Below are positions 43,402 to 52,353 of a DNA stretch of 64,000 bases, piece after piece (within the stretch, counting starts at the first letter, position 1; the number at the start of each line of letters is the position of its first letter). The stretch covers positions 558,001-622,000 of the forward strand of contig OZ223207.1 in NCBI GenBank assembly GCA_965140395.1, read 5' to 3'. The stretch comes from Parvibaculum sp002684405. GTDB lineage: Bacteria > Pseudomonadota > Alphaproteobacteria > Parvibaculales > Parvibaculaceae. The translations under genes and the position numbers were made by a program. The notes beneath the pieces are model-generated. The model was not told the origin of the DNA. It saw only the letters and a program-made list of their open reading frames with translations, and ran no database searches.

Positions 43402-43830
43402 TCATTCCTCGGGAAGGCCGCCTGTGTCCTGGATCAGATAGGTGATCAGGTCGTCGCGGTCCTTTTCCTTCTTCAGGCCGGGGAAGGACATGAAGGTTCC
43501 GGGGACATCCTTCCGCGGATTTTTCAGATAGACGAACATCAGATCCGGGGTCCATTCCTTGTGTTCCCCAGCGAATTTCTTCATTCCATCGGAATATTTG
43601 TAGCCTTCATGAGTGGCAATCCCGCGCTTGAAGATGCCGTACAGGTTCGGTCCGACGCGGTTGGGACCGCCTTCATTGGCTGTATGACATGCCTTGCAAA
43701 GCTTGAAGACTTTTTCGCCGTGTTTGGCGTCGCCCTTGGTGAAGCCGCCGTCCGCTGCGAAGGCGGGGGCTGCGAAGCTCGCCGCCAGAACAAGTGCAGC
43801 CGTGCCTTTTAGCCATTTCTCAAAACGCAT
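43402..43830 (-). CDS. periplasmic cytochrome c2-like protein (class I)
   Basis: This 142-residue protein has a Sec signal peptide (cleavage near AFA-AD, residue about 25), the haem-binding CKACH motif at about residues 45-49 and the axial methionine in GTFMSFPGL. The size and spacing match soluble cytochrome c2/c550 electron carriers between the bc1 complex and oxidase. The ATG is preceded by GGGAAAG and divergent from the mla operon. An intrinsic terminator lies just beyond the stop. Confidence 0.92.
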   Translation of the reverse strand: MRFEKWLKGTAALVLAASFAAPAFAADGGFTKGDAKHGEKVFKLCKACHTANEGGPNRVGPNLYGIFKRGIATHEGYKYSDGMKKFAGEHKEWTPDLMFVYLKNPRKDVPGTFMSFPGLKKEKDRDDLITYLIQDTGGLPEE

Positions 43831-43930
43831 GATCTTTCCCTTCCTCAAGCATGCCAGGCAGAGACCCGGATAATTCCTTTTCGTCCGCCGACAGGCGGTC
43901 CGTCTGGAACCTAAACCTGAACCCTGTCGA

Positions 43931-45199
43931 TTGCATGCGTCAAACTGGCGCGCCCGGCCCTTGCGCGTCACCGTGCTGGTCGTCAAAGTGGCGCCATCGC
44001 TAAATATTACATCCGAGTCACCATTGGGTATTTTCCGCAACCATCAGAAAAATCCGCCCGATTCCGAGGGAGCGGCCGGTATTTCCCTTGAAGAGGAGGG
44101 GGATACGCTGGTCTTGCGGGCATCCGGCGAGTGGGTGGTGGCTGCGATTTCCGGCGTCGACCGGCAATTGCGCGACTTCGATGCCAAGAGCGGGCAGGTG
44201 ACGCGGGCGGTTTTCGATCTTGGCGAGGTGACCCGCTTCGATACCTCCGCTGCGGTGATTCTGTCGCGCTGCGCCTATGCGCTGGAAGAGGCCGGAGCCC
44301 GGGTCGAATTCCAGAACCTGAATGAAGCCCAGTCGCTTCTACTCGACAAGCTGGGGCAGGATGGACCGCCCGCGCCGGTTGAAGAGCACGAGGTCGGTCT
44401 CTACGCTCATGTGGCCGGTAATATGGGCGATGCCGTTATCGCCGTCAGCCGGGAGGCGGTGGGGATTATCGAGTTTCTCGGCGAGGTTGTCGCCGCCGTC
44501 GGACGGGCGTTCAGGCGGCCTGCGCGTCTGCGCTGGGTGCCGTTCGTTCATCACATGGAGAGGGCGGGGTTCGACGCGCTGCCGCTCGTCTGTCTGCTGA
44601 CTTTCCTGATCGGCGCCGTGCTTGCGCAGCAAGGGGCCACACAGCTTTCGAAATTCGGCGCGGATTACTTCACCGTCAATATGGTGACAATCGTCTTTCT
44701 TCGGGAAGTCGGCCTGCTGCTGACGGCCATCATCGTGGCGGGCCGATCGGGCAGTGCGTTCACCGCGGAAATCGGATCGATGAAGATGCGCGAGGAAATA
44801 GACGCCATGCGCACGCTCGGTCTCGACCCGATGGACATGCTTATCCTGCCGCGCGTGCTGGCTTTGATCGTCACGCTGCCCATGCTCGCCTTCGTGGCCG
44901 ATTTGATGGGGCTTCTCGGCGGCGGGGTCGTGTCCTTTTTCATGCTCGGCATGTCGCCCGGCCTTTATATCGACAGGGTTCGGGATGCGGCGGATTTCTG
45001 GACATTCGCCGTCGGTATCATCAAAGCGCCCTTCATGGCGGCGATGATTGCAATGGTCGGGTGCAGGGCGGGGCTGCTCGTTACCGGAAGTGCGGAATCC
45101 GTTGGCCAGCAGACCACGCATTCGGTGGTTCGGGCGATTTTCCTCGTCATCATCGTCGATGCGATATTCGCCATGTTCTTCACAGCGGTGGGGGTATAG
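43931..45199 (+). CDS. mlaE: Mla-type ABC permease with fused N-terminal STAS domain
   Basis: This 422-residue protein joins an MlaB-like STAS domain (about residues 50-135, with FDLGEVTRFDTSAAVIL) to an MlaE permease of about 260 residues (GADYFTVNMVTIVFLREVGLLLTAIIVAGRSGSAFTAEIGSMK in the signature region). In E. coli these are two proteins of the phospholipid transporter that maintains outer membrane asymmetry. The first about 45 residues are atypical, so a downstream GTG or TTG start is possible. mlaF follows after 3 bases. The gene is divergent from the cytochrome c gene. Confidence 0.9.
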   Translation: MHASNWRARPLRVTVLVVKVAPSLNITSESPLGIFRNHQKNPPDSEGAAGISLEEEGDTLVLRASGEWVVAAISGVDRQLRDFDAKSGQVTRAVFDLGEVTRFDTSAAVILSRCAYALEEAGARVEFQNLNEAQSLLLDKLGQDGPPAPVEEHEVGLYAHVAGNMGDAVIAVSREAVGIIEFLGEVVAAVGRAFRRPARLRWVPFVHHMERAGFDALPLVCLLTFLIGAVLAQQGATQLSKFGADYFTVNMVTIVFLREVGLLLTAIIVAGRSGSAFTAEIGSMKMREEIDAMRTLGLDPMDMLILPRVLALIVTLPMLAFVADLMGLLGGGVVSFFMLGMSPGLYIDRVRDAADFWTFAVGIIKAPFMAAMIAMVGCRAGLLVTGSAESVGQQTTHSVVRAIFLVIIVDAIFAMFFTAVGV

Positions 45200-45202
45200 G
45201 GC

Positions 45203-45979
45203 ATGAGCGCCGACTCCTCGGACAACATCATCGAAGTGGAAGGTCTCGGCACGAGGTTCGGCGATAACGTCATCCATGAAAATCTCGACCTTCAGGTGAG
45301 GCGCGGCGAGGTCATCGGTATTGTCGGCGGCTCGGGAACGGGGAAATCCGTCCTGCTGCGAACGATCCTCGGGCTCAAGAAACCGGATCAGGGACGGATT
45401 CGCGTCTTCGGCGAAAATCTGCAGGAACTCCCGGAGGCGGAGCGGCGGACCTATGAGCGGCGCTGGGGCGTGCTCTTTCAGGATGGTGCGTTGTTTTCCG
45501 CGCTCACCGTCGCGCAGAATGTGCAGGTGCCCTATCGCGAGCATCTTCACATGGAACCCGATCTGATGGACGAGCTGGCCGCCGCCAAGATCCAGATGTC
45601 GGGACTGCCCGCCAATGCGTTTTCCCTCTACCCCTCGGAGCTGTCGGGCGGGATGCGCAAGAGGGCGGGGCTTGCCCGGGCGCTGGCGCTGGATCCGGAA
45701 ATCCTCTTTCTGGACGAGCCGACGGCAGGCCTCGATCCCATCGGTGCGGCGGCTTTCGACGAATTGATCGGCGATCTGAAACAAACGCTTGGCCTGACCG
45801 TTTTCATGGTCACGCACGACCTCGACTCGCTTTACGCGATCTGTGACAGAATTGCGGTTCTGGCGGAGCGGCAAGTTATTCTCGTGGGGACGGTGGACGA
45901 TATGCTGACAAGCGACCATCCGTGGATTCACGAGTATTTTCACGGACCTCGCGCACGGGCGGCCATCAAGAAGGGCTGA
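45203..45979 (+). CDS. mlaF: Mla-type ABC transporter ATPase
   Basis: This 258-residue ABC ATPase has Walker A GGSGTGKS (about residues 40-47), the signature LSGGMRKRAGLARAL, Walker B ILFLDEPTAGLDP and the switch histidine in VTHDLDSL. The ELSGGMRKR form is specific to MlaF/Mkl ATPases. It energises lipid movement by the MlaE-type permease encoded just upstream. The MCE-domain gene starts 23 bases downstream, with a GGAG site between. Confidence 0.95.
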   Translation: MSADSSDNIIEVEGLGTRFGDNVIHENLDLQVRRGEVIGIVGGSGTGKSVLLRTILGLKKPDQGRIRVFGENLQELPEAERRTYERRWGVLFQDGALFSALTVAQNVQVPYREHLHMEPDLMDELAAAKIQMSGLPANAFSLYPSELSGGMRKRAGLARALALDPEILFLDEPTAGLDPIGAAAFDELIGDLKQTLGLTVFMVTHDLDSLYAICDRIAVLAERQVILVGTVDDMLTSDHPWIHEYFHGPRARAAIKKG

Positions 45980-46002
45980 ACTCAGCCGAAGGAGCGGACT
46001 CC

Positions 46003-46911
46003 ATGGAGATCAAAAGCAATAATGTGCTGATCGGCACTTTCACGCTCATTACCGTCTTCGGCGTTTTCCTGTTCGTCATGTGGCTGAGCCATGTGCAGGT
46101 GAACCAGCAATATGACGAGTATGAGATTGTTTTCGACGGATCGGTTTCCGGACTGAGCGTGGGCGGTGCGGTGCAGTATAACGGCCTGCCTGTAGGGACG
46201 GTGCGGGACCTTCATTTGATGAAGAACAATCCCAATAAGGTTGTCGCGCTTATCCGCGTCGATGGGCGCACGCCCGTCAAAGAGGATTCCGTCGCTCAGC
46301 TGGAGCTTGCCGGCATTACAGGCGTCGCCTTCATTCAGCTTTCGGGTGGCAGTCCCAAATCGCCGCGGCTGGAGGCGAAGGGCGACCAGTATTATCCGAT
46401 CATCAAAGCCGAACAGAGCACCCTGCAGGAAATAGCGACCGCCGCCCCGAAGACGCTGCAAAAGATCGACAAGCTGGTATCGTCGGTCGGCCATATCGTC
46501 GACGAAAACCGCAAGTCGATAAGAGATACGCTGCAGAACCTGGAGCAGATGAGCAAGGTGATGTCCGATGGCAGTTCCGATATGGAGAAGGCCATAAAGG
46601 AATTGTCGGAGGCGTCGGTTCATCTGAACAATATCAGCCGCAATGCCGATAAGCTGATAGCCGGCGACGGGAAAGAGCTTGTTGTCGAAGCGCGCAAAGC
46701 GGTGGAATCCTACCGCAAGGTCGGGGACCAGCTCGACCGGATGATAAAAACGAGCGGTCCGGCGGTCAGCGACGGTTTGCAACAATTGCCGCAGCTCGTT
46801 GCCGAAACGCGTTCGCTCGTCACGTCGCTCAACGGCATTGCCAATCGTGCGCAAGACGATCCGGCGCGTTACTTCATCGGTAATCGCGTACCGGAAGTGG
46901 AAGCGAAATGA
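46003..46911 (+). CDS. mlaD: MlaD-type MCE-domain lipid-binding protein
   Basis: This 302-residue protein has one N-terminal membrane helix (about residues 10-28), an MCE domain (about residues 38-115, VSGLSVGGAVQYNGLPVGTV ... AGITGVAFIQLSGG), and a long C-terminal helical region (about residues 140-280) with coiled-coil character. The MCE domain forms the hexameric ring through which lipid passes between the membranes. The C-terminal helices are longer than in E. coli MlaD, so the needle-like extension may span more periplasm. The next gene overlaps its stop by 4 bases. Confidence 0.93.
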   Translation: MEIKSNNVLIGTFTLITVFGVFLFVMWLSHVQVNQQYDEYEIVFDGSVSGLSVGGAVQYNGLPVGTVRDLHLMKNNPNKVVALIRVDGRTPVKEDSVAQLELAGITGVAFIQLSGGSPKSPRLEAKGDQYYPIIKAEQSTLQEIATAAPKTLQKIDKLVSSVGHIVDENRKSIRDTLQNLEQMSKVMSDGSSDMEKAIKELSEASVHLNNISRNADKLIAGDGKELVVEARKAVESYRKVGDQLDRMIKTSGPAVSDGLQQLPQLVAETRSLVTSLNGIANRAQDDPARYFIGNRVPEVEAK

Positions 46912-47558
46912 GAGAGGTCAGGATGAGCCGGATATCGAAAATCCTTCGCGGCGCGGTCGTGGCCGCGTCTCTTGCTTCGCTTGGCGGGTGCGCATTGGTC
47001 GATGTCGCCAGCGAGCCGGCGCCGCGCTTCTTTATGCTGACACCGCCCGCCCTTCAATCGAAGGCGCCGACCATGCCGGTGCAGCTTTCCGTTCAGGAAT
47101 TTACGACCAGCGCGGCACTCGAAACCAGCCGGATCGTCTATCAGCCTTCGGAAAACGAGATCAAATATTATGCGGGTGCGCGTTGGGCGGACCAGACCCC
47201 GGCCATGATCCGGCAGCTGATGATCGAAACGCTCGAACGGAGCGGGGGCTTTGCTGCCGTGCTGGGCGAGGGATCTCCGGCGCAGGCTGATTATGCATTG
47301 ACCGGCGACATCCGGCGCTTCGCGGCGATGCCCGCGGCGGGAAATGAAAAGCGGGTCGAAGTCGAGCTGCTGGCGCGGCTGATCGAGAAGGACACGGGCC
47401 GTATCGTCGGGACGAAACTCTTCTCCGAAACGGTTACGTCGCCCGATGGCCGCATGGACAATGTGGTGGGCGCCTATAACGCGGCGCTGGGCAATGTCCT
47501 GTCGAAGCTTTCCGGCTGGACGGCCGCGACGCTGAAGGCGGCAGAGCCCGTCGGTTAG
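46908..47558 (+). CDS. ABC-type transport auxiliary lipoprotein (PqiC-like)
   Basis: This 216-residue lipoprotein has a signal peptide ending in the lipobox LGG-C (about residue 29) and an ABC_trans_aux domain like PqiC (about residues 42-205, with FFMLTPPA, ARWADQTPAMIRQLMIETLERSG). It is the last gene of the mla-type operon and should sit at the outer membrane or periplasm to receive or dock the MCE protein. The operon lacks an mlaC-type shuttle gene. The start overlaps mlaD (ATGA); an ATG five codons later after GTCAGG is equally possible. Confidence 0.85.
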   Translation: MREVRMSRISKILRGAVVAASLASLGGCALVDVASEPAPRFFMLTPPALQSKAPTMPVQLSVQEFTTSAALETSRIVYQPSENEIKYYAGARWADQTPAMIRQLMIETLERSGGFAAVLGEGSPAQADYALTGDIRRFAAMPAAGNEKRVEVELLARLIEKDTGRIVGTKLFSETVTSPDGRMDNVVGAYNAALGNVLSKLSGWTAATLKAAEPVG

Positions 47559-47574
47559 GCCTGCCGTTTGCGGT

Positions 47575-49779
47575 TCAGCTCAGTTTACCGCTGGTCTGGG
47601 CCAGCATCAGATAGACCTTGCCGGTGTCGGATGTGAGGTAGGTTTCGACCAGAATATTGCTGCGGTCGCGTGCCGAGGCTGCGCCGAGCAGTTCCTCGAA
47701 GGTCGAGACGTAGCGATCGACATAGGTGCGGAATTCGCCGTCGTTCTTGTACTTCGAGGCTATCTGGTCGAACAGTTCCCGGCCCGACAGATTGTAGAGA
47801 CGGCGGGTGAAGACATTCCGCTCGCCCGCCTGGTAGCGCCGCCACAGATCCGGCGGCGGGCTTTGCTCCAGTGCTCGGTCGAGATCGATCGCCAGCGATT
47901 GCAGCGTTTCGAAGACATTCACGGACGCCCGCTGGAACGCATCCTCGTTCATCCCGGGATCGGGCATGGCTTGCTCGGTCTGCTGCTCGCCGGCGGCGGC
48001 CAGCAGTTCCGACATCGCCCAGGGACGCTCGCCTTTTTCGTCGGCGCGTGTGGAGCTCTGCCGGGGCAGGTCGTGAAGCGGCTCGTGCGTTCGGCGTGAG
48101 GGCTGTTCCGGGGCGGGGCTGGAGCGGTCGATCACGCGGGCATGGCGCACCACGATCTCCGCAATGCTGGCCAGCGCCGAGACCTGATCTTCCAGCACCT
48201 TGCGCAGCGCGTCGGCGCTTTCCATCGCTTCGTCCGGCAGGTCGTCGATACGCCGGGAGAGTTCATCGCTGGCAAGCTGCAGGTCGCCGCTGGCCGTGCG
48301 GGCGGTATTGCCGAGTTGTTCCATGACGCCGGAGAGGCGCGAGGTGGTGTCTTCTCCCTGCGCGACGGTGCGTTCGATGAGGGAGTGGAATTCGTTGCCG
48401 CGCTTGTCGAGATCGGCATGGATGGCTGCCGTCACACGGCCCACCTCCTCGCGCATTTCAGCGGTTGCCGCTTTCAGGCGGTCGGTGGTGTTCGATATGG
48501 CGTCGGCTGCGCTTTTGTTCACTTCGTTGTCGAGCGCACTGCCGGCATCTTTCAGTTCCTGCACCGTGGCGCCAATTGCGCGTGTCGCCGCGCCTGCCGA
48601 GCGGCTGACGGCGGCCGAGGTCGTTTCCGCTTCCTCCGCGGCGCGGGCCAGTTCGGCCGATACGCTTTCGCGTAGCGCCGTCGCCTTGTCGTGGGCGCGG
48701 GCGAAATTGTCGTCGATACCTTGGGAAAGCTGTCCAACAGCCTTGCTGATCTGATCGGTATGGCCGGCAAGCGCCGTGTCGGCAGCTTGCATGGTGTCGC
48801 GGTGCAACTCGAAGATCGACTGGAGGCGAACATGCTCCTTTTCCAGCCGTTGGGCGGCTTCCGCAATGAGGTCGCGCTGGGTTTCGTAGCGCTGCGATAG
48901 TTCCTCGGCGCGGTTGAGCGCATTGCTCGATACGACTTCGAGGCGGGACGACTGGCGGTCCAGCATGGCGGCGGTGGCGTCGGCTCCGACACGGGCAGCT
49001 TCGCCGGTGCGCGACAGGGCTTCCGTTTGCGAGGAGAGGCGGGTGGTGGCTTCTGCAATGCCGGTTTCCGCCTCCTGTGCCACCGTACGCACCGCATCGA
49101 CTTCATCGCGGATTGCGCGGGAAATCGTATCGCTCTGCGATCCCAGTGTATGGGAAAGCTCTTCCAGGTTTTGCCGGTGGCGTTTCAGCAGTTCTTCCAT
49201 GGTGCGGGTGCGGAATTCGGCCCGGCCGGTTCCCCGCTCGATCTCGGCAACTTCGCCGGTCACGACATCCTTGAGGCTCGTGGCGCGTTGTACCGCTTCG
49301 TCGAGGCCTGATTTCAGGTCGTCGAGTTCGCGGCGGACCGCCTGCGCGATGGAGGCGATTTCGCCGGTTGCGGTATCTTCCGGATCGGAGAGGCGGATGG
49401 CGGTCCGGGCCAGCGCCTCCGACATCAGCCTCATCTCCTGCCCGCGCCAGACCGTGTAGGTCAGCATCCAGATCAGCAGAAGCGGGAAGAGGAGGGCGGC
49501 GCCCAGCACCGCCAGCTGTTCGGGCGCCTGGGCGCGCAGGACTTCGGGTCCGTAAAATCCCCAGAGATAAGCCCCCTCCACGCCAAGAACGAAAATGCTC
49601 GCTAGCACGGCCAGCGTCAGGATGCGCGGATTGGGCCGGCGCGAAATCATGCGGTAGAGCGCGCCGCCGGACGGGCTGTCCTCATTCGCCGCGCGCACGC
49701 CCGCTGCCGTTGCCGCCACGGGGGCGGGCTTTTCTTCAGGGGAAGTGGGGGCGTCGCTCGCCAAGTCGCTGTTTCTCAT
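47575..49779 (-). CDS. membrane-anchored coiled-coil protein with conserved C-terminal domain
   Basis: This 734-residue protein has a Pro/Ala-rich N-terminus, two close membrane helices (about residues 52-70 and 85-108), about 400 residues of heptad-rich coiled coil (about 120-540), a low-complexity stretch (about 555-610) and a compact helical C-terminal domain (about 630-734, LWRRYQAGERNVFTRRLYNLSGRELFDQI). The plan, two N-terminal helices then a long coiled coil, is that of alphaproteobacterial polarity factors such as TipN, but sequence identity to TipN was not established. It is divergent from an Hpt gene across a region with three GANTC sites. Confidence 0.6.
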   Translation of the reverse strand: MRNSDLASDAPTSPEEKPAPVAATAAGVRAANEDSPSGGALYRMISRRPNPRILTLAVLASIFVLGVEGAYLWGFYGPEVLRAQAPEQLAVLGAALLFPLLLIWMLTYTVWRGQEMRLMSEALARTAIRLSDPEDTATGEIASIAQAVRRELDDLKSGLDEAVQRATSLKDVVTGEVAEIERGTGRAEFRTRTMEELLKRHRQNLEELSHTLGSQSDTISRAIRDEVDAVRTVAQEAETGIAEATTRLSSQTEALSRTGEAARVGADATAAMLDRQSSRLEVVSSNALNRAEELSQRYETQRDLIAEAAQRLEKEHVRLQSIFELHRDTMQAADTALAGHTDQISKAVGQLSQGIDDNFARAHDKATALRESVSAELARAAEEAETTSAAVSRSAGAATRAIGATVQELKDAGSALDNEVNKSAADAISNTTDRLKAATAEMREEVGRVTAAIHADLDKRGNEFHSLIERTVAQGEDTTSRLSGVMEQLGNTARTASGDLQLASDELSRRIDDLPDEAMESADALRKVLEDQVSALASIAEIVVRHARVIDRSSPAPEQPSRRTHEPLHDLPRQSSTRADEKGERPWAMSELLAAAGEQQTEQAMPDPGMNEDAFQRASVNVFETLQSLAIDLDRALEQSPPPDLWRRYQAGERNVFTRRLYNLSGRELFDQIASKYKNDGEFRTYVDRYVSTFEELLGAASARDRSNILVETYLTSDTGKVYLMLAQTSGKLS

Positions 49780-49864
49780 CTGGTTTCGCCGGAGCCATGA
49801 AGCCGCAATTTCGCCTCATAGGGTGTCGGAAGGCCGCAAAGGCGTCAACTTGAAGACACACTCG

Positions 49865-49917
49865 GAATCAAAGGTGCAGGAAAGGCGACAATTTTAACGA
49901 TTCAGCCATGTCGAATC
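49865..49917. promoter_or_regulatory. cluster of three GANTC (CcrM) sites
   Basis: GAATC (49865), GATTC (49899) and GAATC (49913) fall within 53 bases between the divergent coiled-coil and Hpt genes. CcrM methylates GANTC in alphaproteobacteria, and clustered promoter sites can make transcription depend on replication and GcrA. The sites are certain; the regulation is inferred. Confidence 0.4.
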
Positions 49918-49966
49918 GGTAGCCTTTTTCTTTGTAACTGTGGGGTACCGGCTGAGGAGCCAAGGC

Positions 49967-50341
49967 ATGAAACCGATGAAACTGGCCGAGGATACCGTTT
50001 GTATGCCCGTCGCCGCGAATGCCCGCCCGATCGATCTGGTGCATCTCTCCAAATACACGCTCGGTAATCGCGATCTGGAAAATGAGCTTATGGGCCTTTT
50101 CCGGGCGCAAGCCGACGTCTATCTGGGCCGTCTCGCCGAGGCGGCCAATGAGGAAGACTGGGTGTCGGCGGCGCATAGCCTGAAGGGCAGCGCAAAGGCC
50201 CTCGGTGCGTGGCGGCTGGCCGATCTGGCGGAGTTCGCAGAACGCGGCGCGGCCGTGTCCGAGCGGGCCGATGCGCTGGAAGAGATCAGGGTGGCGGTCG
50301 CCGCCGTAAACGCCTTTATCGACGGCTTCCGCGAAGCGTAG
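49967..50341 (+). CDS. single-domain histidine phosphotransfer (Hpt) protein
   Basis: This 124-residue four-helix-bundle protein has the Hpt phospho-accepting motif AAHSLKGSAKALGA (His about 68). The start is the ATG after GAGGAGCCAAGG. It would carry a phosphoryl group between a hybrid kinase and a response regulator, as in multistep phosphorelays, but no kinase or regulator gene is adjacent. It is divergent from a coiled-coil membrane protein with GANTC sites between them and converges on the sulfatase gene, 12 bases apart. Confidence 0.87.
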   Translation: MKPMKLAEDTVCMPVAANARPIDLVHLSKYTLGNRDLENELMGLFRAQADVYLGRLAEAANEEDWVSAAHSLKGSAKALGAWRLADLAEFAERGAAVSERADALEEIRVAVAAVNAFIDGFREA

Positions 50342-50353
50342 GGAAGCCGGGCG

Positions 50354-51898
50354 TCAGTATCTCGCGGCGGGCCGTGCAACGGGGCCGTCGTCCGTGAGGG
50401 CAATATGCGTGAGCGTTTGCTCGTCATGGTTCATGCGCCATGAGAGCAGTTTCTGCGCATAGTCGAGCACGAGCGGCAGATAGGCCGGGTCGTTTGCCCG
50501 GTTCACCATCTCGTGCGGATCTTTCTCCAAATCGAAAAAGAGCGGCGGCAAATGCGTGAAGTGGACGTATTTGAACCGGTCGTCGCGGATGATGTTCATC
50601 GTGCATTGATGCAGCGTCAGGCCGAGCTTCTTCTCCGCCGTGTCGTCGGCCGGGTCGCGGAAGTCGAATTCCCAATGCGCCTGCCTGCGCCATGATGTCG
50701 GTATTTCCACGCCTTCGAGGAAGGGGCGGAGCGAGGCGCCGTCACATTGGACGGGTGTTTCCGCGTCGATCAGGTCCAGCATGGTGGGCATGATGTCCAC
50801 GTTTTCAGTGAAGCTCCGAACGACCTTGCCGCGTTCCGCATCGGCAGCGGGGCGGGGATCGCGGATGATGAGCGGAATGCGGTAGGAAGCGTCGAAATAG
50901 CCGCCTTTGCCCAGCAGCCAGTGATCGCCCATCTGCTCGCCATGATCGGAGGTGAAGACGATGAGCGTATTGTCCCAGAGGCCGAGTTCCTTCAGCGAGG
51001 CGAAGACACGGCCCAGCGCATCGTCCACTTCGCTCATCAGGCCGTAATAGACCGCCTTCATGCGGCGGAGCTTCTTTTCATCGTCCGGACAGGTGTAGAG
51101 CTTGCGGGAAAGCTGATGGGCAAGCCAGGGATGTTGGCCGCCTTCTTCCTCGCGCGTTCCGGCGCGGACGAAGCCCGGCACCTCTGCGGGGTCGTACATG
51201 GAGGAATAGGGTTCCGGCGCCACGAAAGGCGGATGCGGGCGCAGCAGGGAGAGATGGGCGATGAAGGGGCCGTCTGCCTCCTTCAGGTAGTCCATCAGCC
51301 GGTTGGTGAGGAAGGCCGTGTCGTCTATCTCGGGCCCGTAGACGAGCGGGCGGGGATGCGGTGCGCCGTCCTCATATTCAGGGCCGGGCGCGCGGACGCC
51401 ATAGGCATGGCGGATGTCGTCCGGCACCTCGTAGCCGTTGGCGGACAGCCAATCGGTCCAGGGCGTGGGCCAGGTGCCCATCATGCAAACGGGGCGGATG
51501 CCGGGCAGGGGGCCTTCATAGGTCCGGAGCCAGGGGCTGTCATCCTGAAGTTCCCGCGGGTCGTTTGCGGTGTCGGTATAGCCGAAAAGCACCGGATCGT
51601 AGCCGATGCGGCCGGCTTCCAGCGCCCAGTTGGTGTGGCGGGCATCGAGCGGGGTGCCATTGGTGCCGGAGCGGTGGTTCTGGAGGTACATGCCGGTATG
51701 GAGCGTGGCCCGGGACGGCCCGCAGGGCGCGGCATTGGCGAAATGATTGGCGAAAAGCACGCCGTCCGCCGCCAGAGCGTCCAGATGCGGCGTTTTCACC
51801 ATCGGGTGGCCCAGCGCGGACAGGCAGTCCCCCCGCCACTGGTCGGCCGTGATAAAAAGGATATTGAGCGGCTTTTCCCTTGTCGCGTCGGCGGTCAT
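50354..51898 (-). CDS. sulfatase-superfamily phosphonate monoester hydrolase
   Basis: This 514-residue alkaline-phosphatase-superfamily enzyme has the formylglycine site CGPSR (Cys59, C-x-P-x-R) in AAPCGPSRATLHTGMY. The following NHRSGTNGTPLDARHTN segment is characteristic of phosphonate monoester hydrolases, which also cleave sulfate esters. Metal ligands appear as ITADQ near the N-terminus and TSDHGEQMGDH near residue 310. It needs a formylglycine-generating enzyme encoded elsewhere. The ATG is preceded by AAGGGGAT; a TTG two codons upstream is less likely. No signal peptide is seen, so it is cytoplasmic. Confidence 0.88.
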   Translation of the reverse strand: MTADATREKPLNILFITADQWRGDCLSALGHPMVKTPHLDALAADGVLFANHFANAAPCGPSRATLHTGMYLQNHRSGTNGTPLDARHTNWALEAGRIGYDPVLFGYTDTANDPRELQDDSPWLRTYEGPLPGIRPVCMMGTWPTPWTDWLSANGYEVPDDIRHAYGVRAPGPEYEDGAPHPRPLVYGPEIDDTAFLTNRLMDYLKEADGPFIAHLSLLRPHPPFVAPEPYSSMYDPAEVPGFVRAGTREEEGGQHPWLAHQLSRKLYTCPDDEKKLRRMKAVYYGLMSEVDDALGRVFASLKELGLWDNTLIVFTSDHGEQMGDHWLLGKGGYFDASYRIPLIIRDPRPAADAERGKVVRSFTENVDIMPTMLDLIDAETPVQCDGASLRPFLEGVEIPTSWRRQAHWEFDFRDPADDTAEKKLGLTLHQCTMNIIRDDRFKYVHFTHLPPLFFDLEKDPHEMVNRANDPAYLPLVLDYAQKLLSWRMNHDEQTLTHIALTDDGPVARPAARY

Positions 51899-52019
51899 CC
51901 CCAAATCCCCTTACTTAGACACCGGGCTTGCCCAAAAGCGGCTGGACGGGCGGCAAGTCATCATGATAACTCCCTGCGAGCCCGATTTTCCGACATCACG
52001 GACAAAAGAATAAAGCAAG

Positions 52020-52340
52020 ATGGCGAAGATTACTTATATCGAGCATAGCGGCACCGAACACGTCATCGACGTCGAGAACGGCATGACGGTGATGGAAGGT
52101 GCGATCAAGAATTCCATTCCGGGCATCGATGCCGATTGCGGCGGCGCCTGCGCCTGCGCGACGTGCCATGTCTATGTGGATGAAGCCTGGATGGACAAGG
52201 TCGGTCCGGCGGAGTCCATGGAAGAGGACATGCTCGACTTTGCGTTCGACGTGAAGCCGAACAGCCGTCTTTCCTGCCAGATCAAGGTGTCGGACGAGCT
52301 GGATGGCCTGCGCGTGACCACGCCGGAAAAGCAGTTCTGA
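52020..52340 (+). CDS. 2Fe-2S ferredoxin, adrenodoxin type
   Basis: This 106-residue ferredoxin has cluster ligands in the C-x5-C-x2-C ... C pattern (DCGGACACATC about residues 40-50, and LSCQ near residue 88). The adrenodoxin-type motif with MLDFAFDVKPNSRLSCQI fits electron donors to P450s, oxygenases or Fe-S assembly. A ferredoxin-NADP+ reductase and a second ferredoxin are encoded 0.7-2 kb downstream on the same strand, with a chorismate mutase gene on the other strand between. It is co-directional with FNR but has its own promoter space. Confidence 0.93.
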   Translation: MAKITYIEHSGTEHVIDVENGMTVMEGAIKNSIPGIDADCGGACACATCHVYVDEAWMDKVGPAESMEEDMLDFAFDVKPNSRLSCQIKVSDELDGLRVTTPEKQF

Positions 52341-52353
52341 TTTTCCTTTAAAT

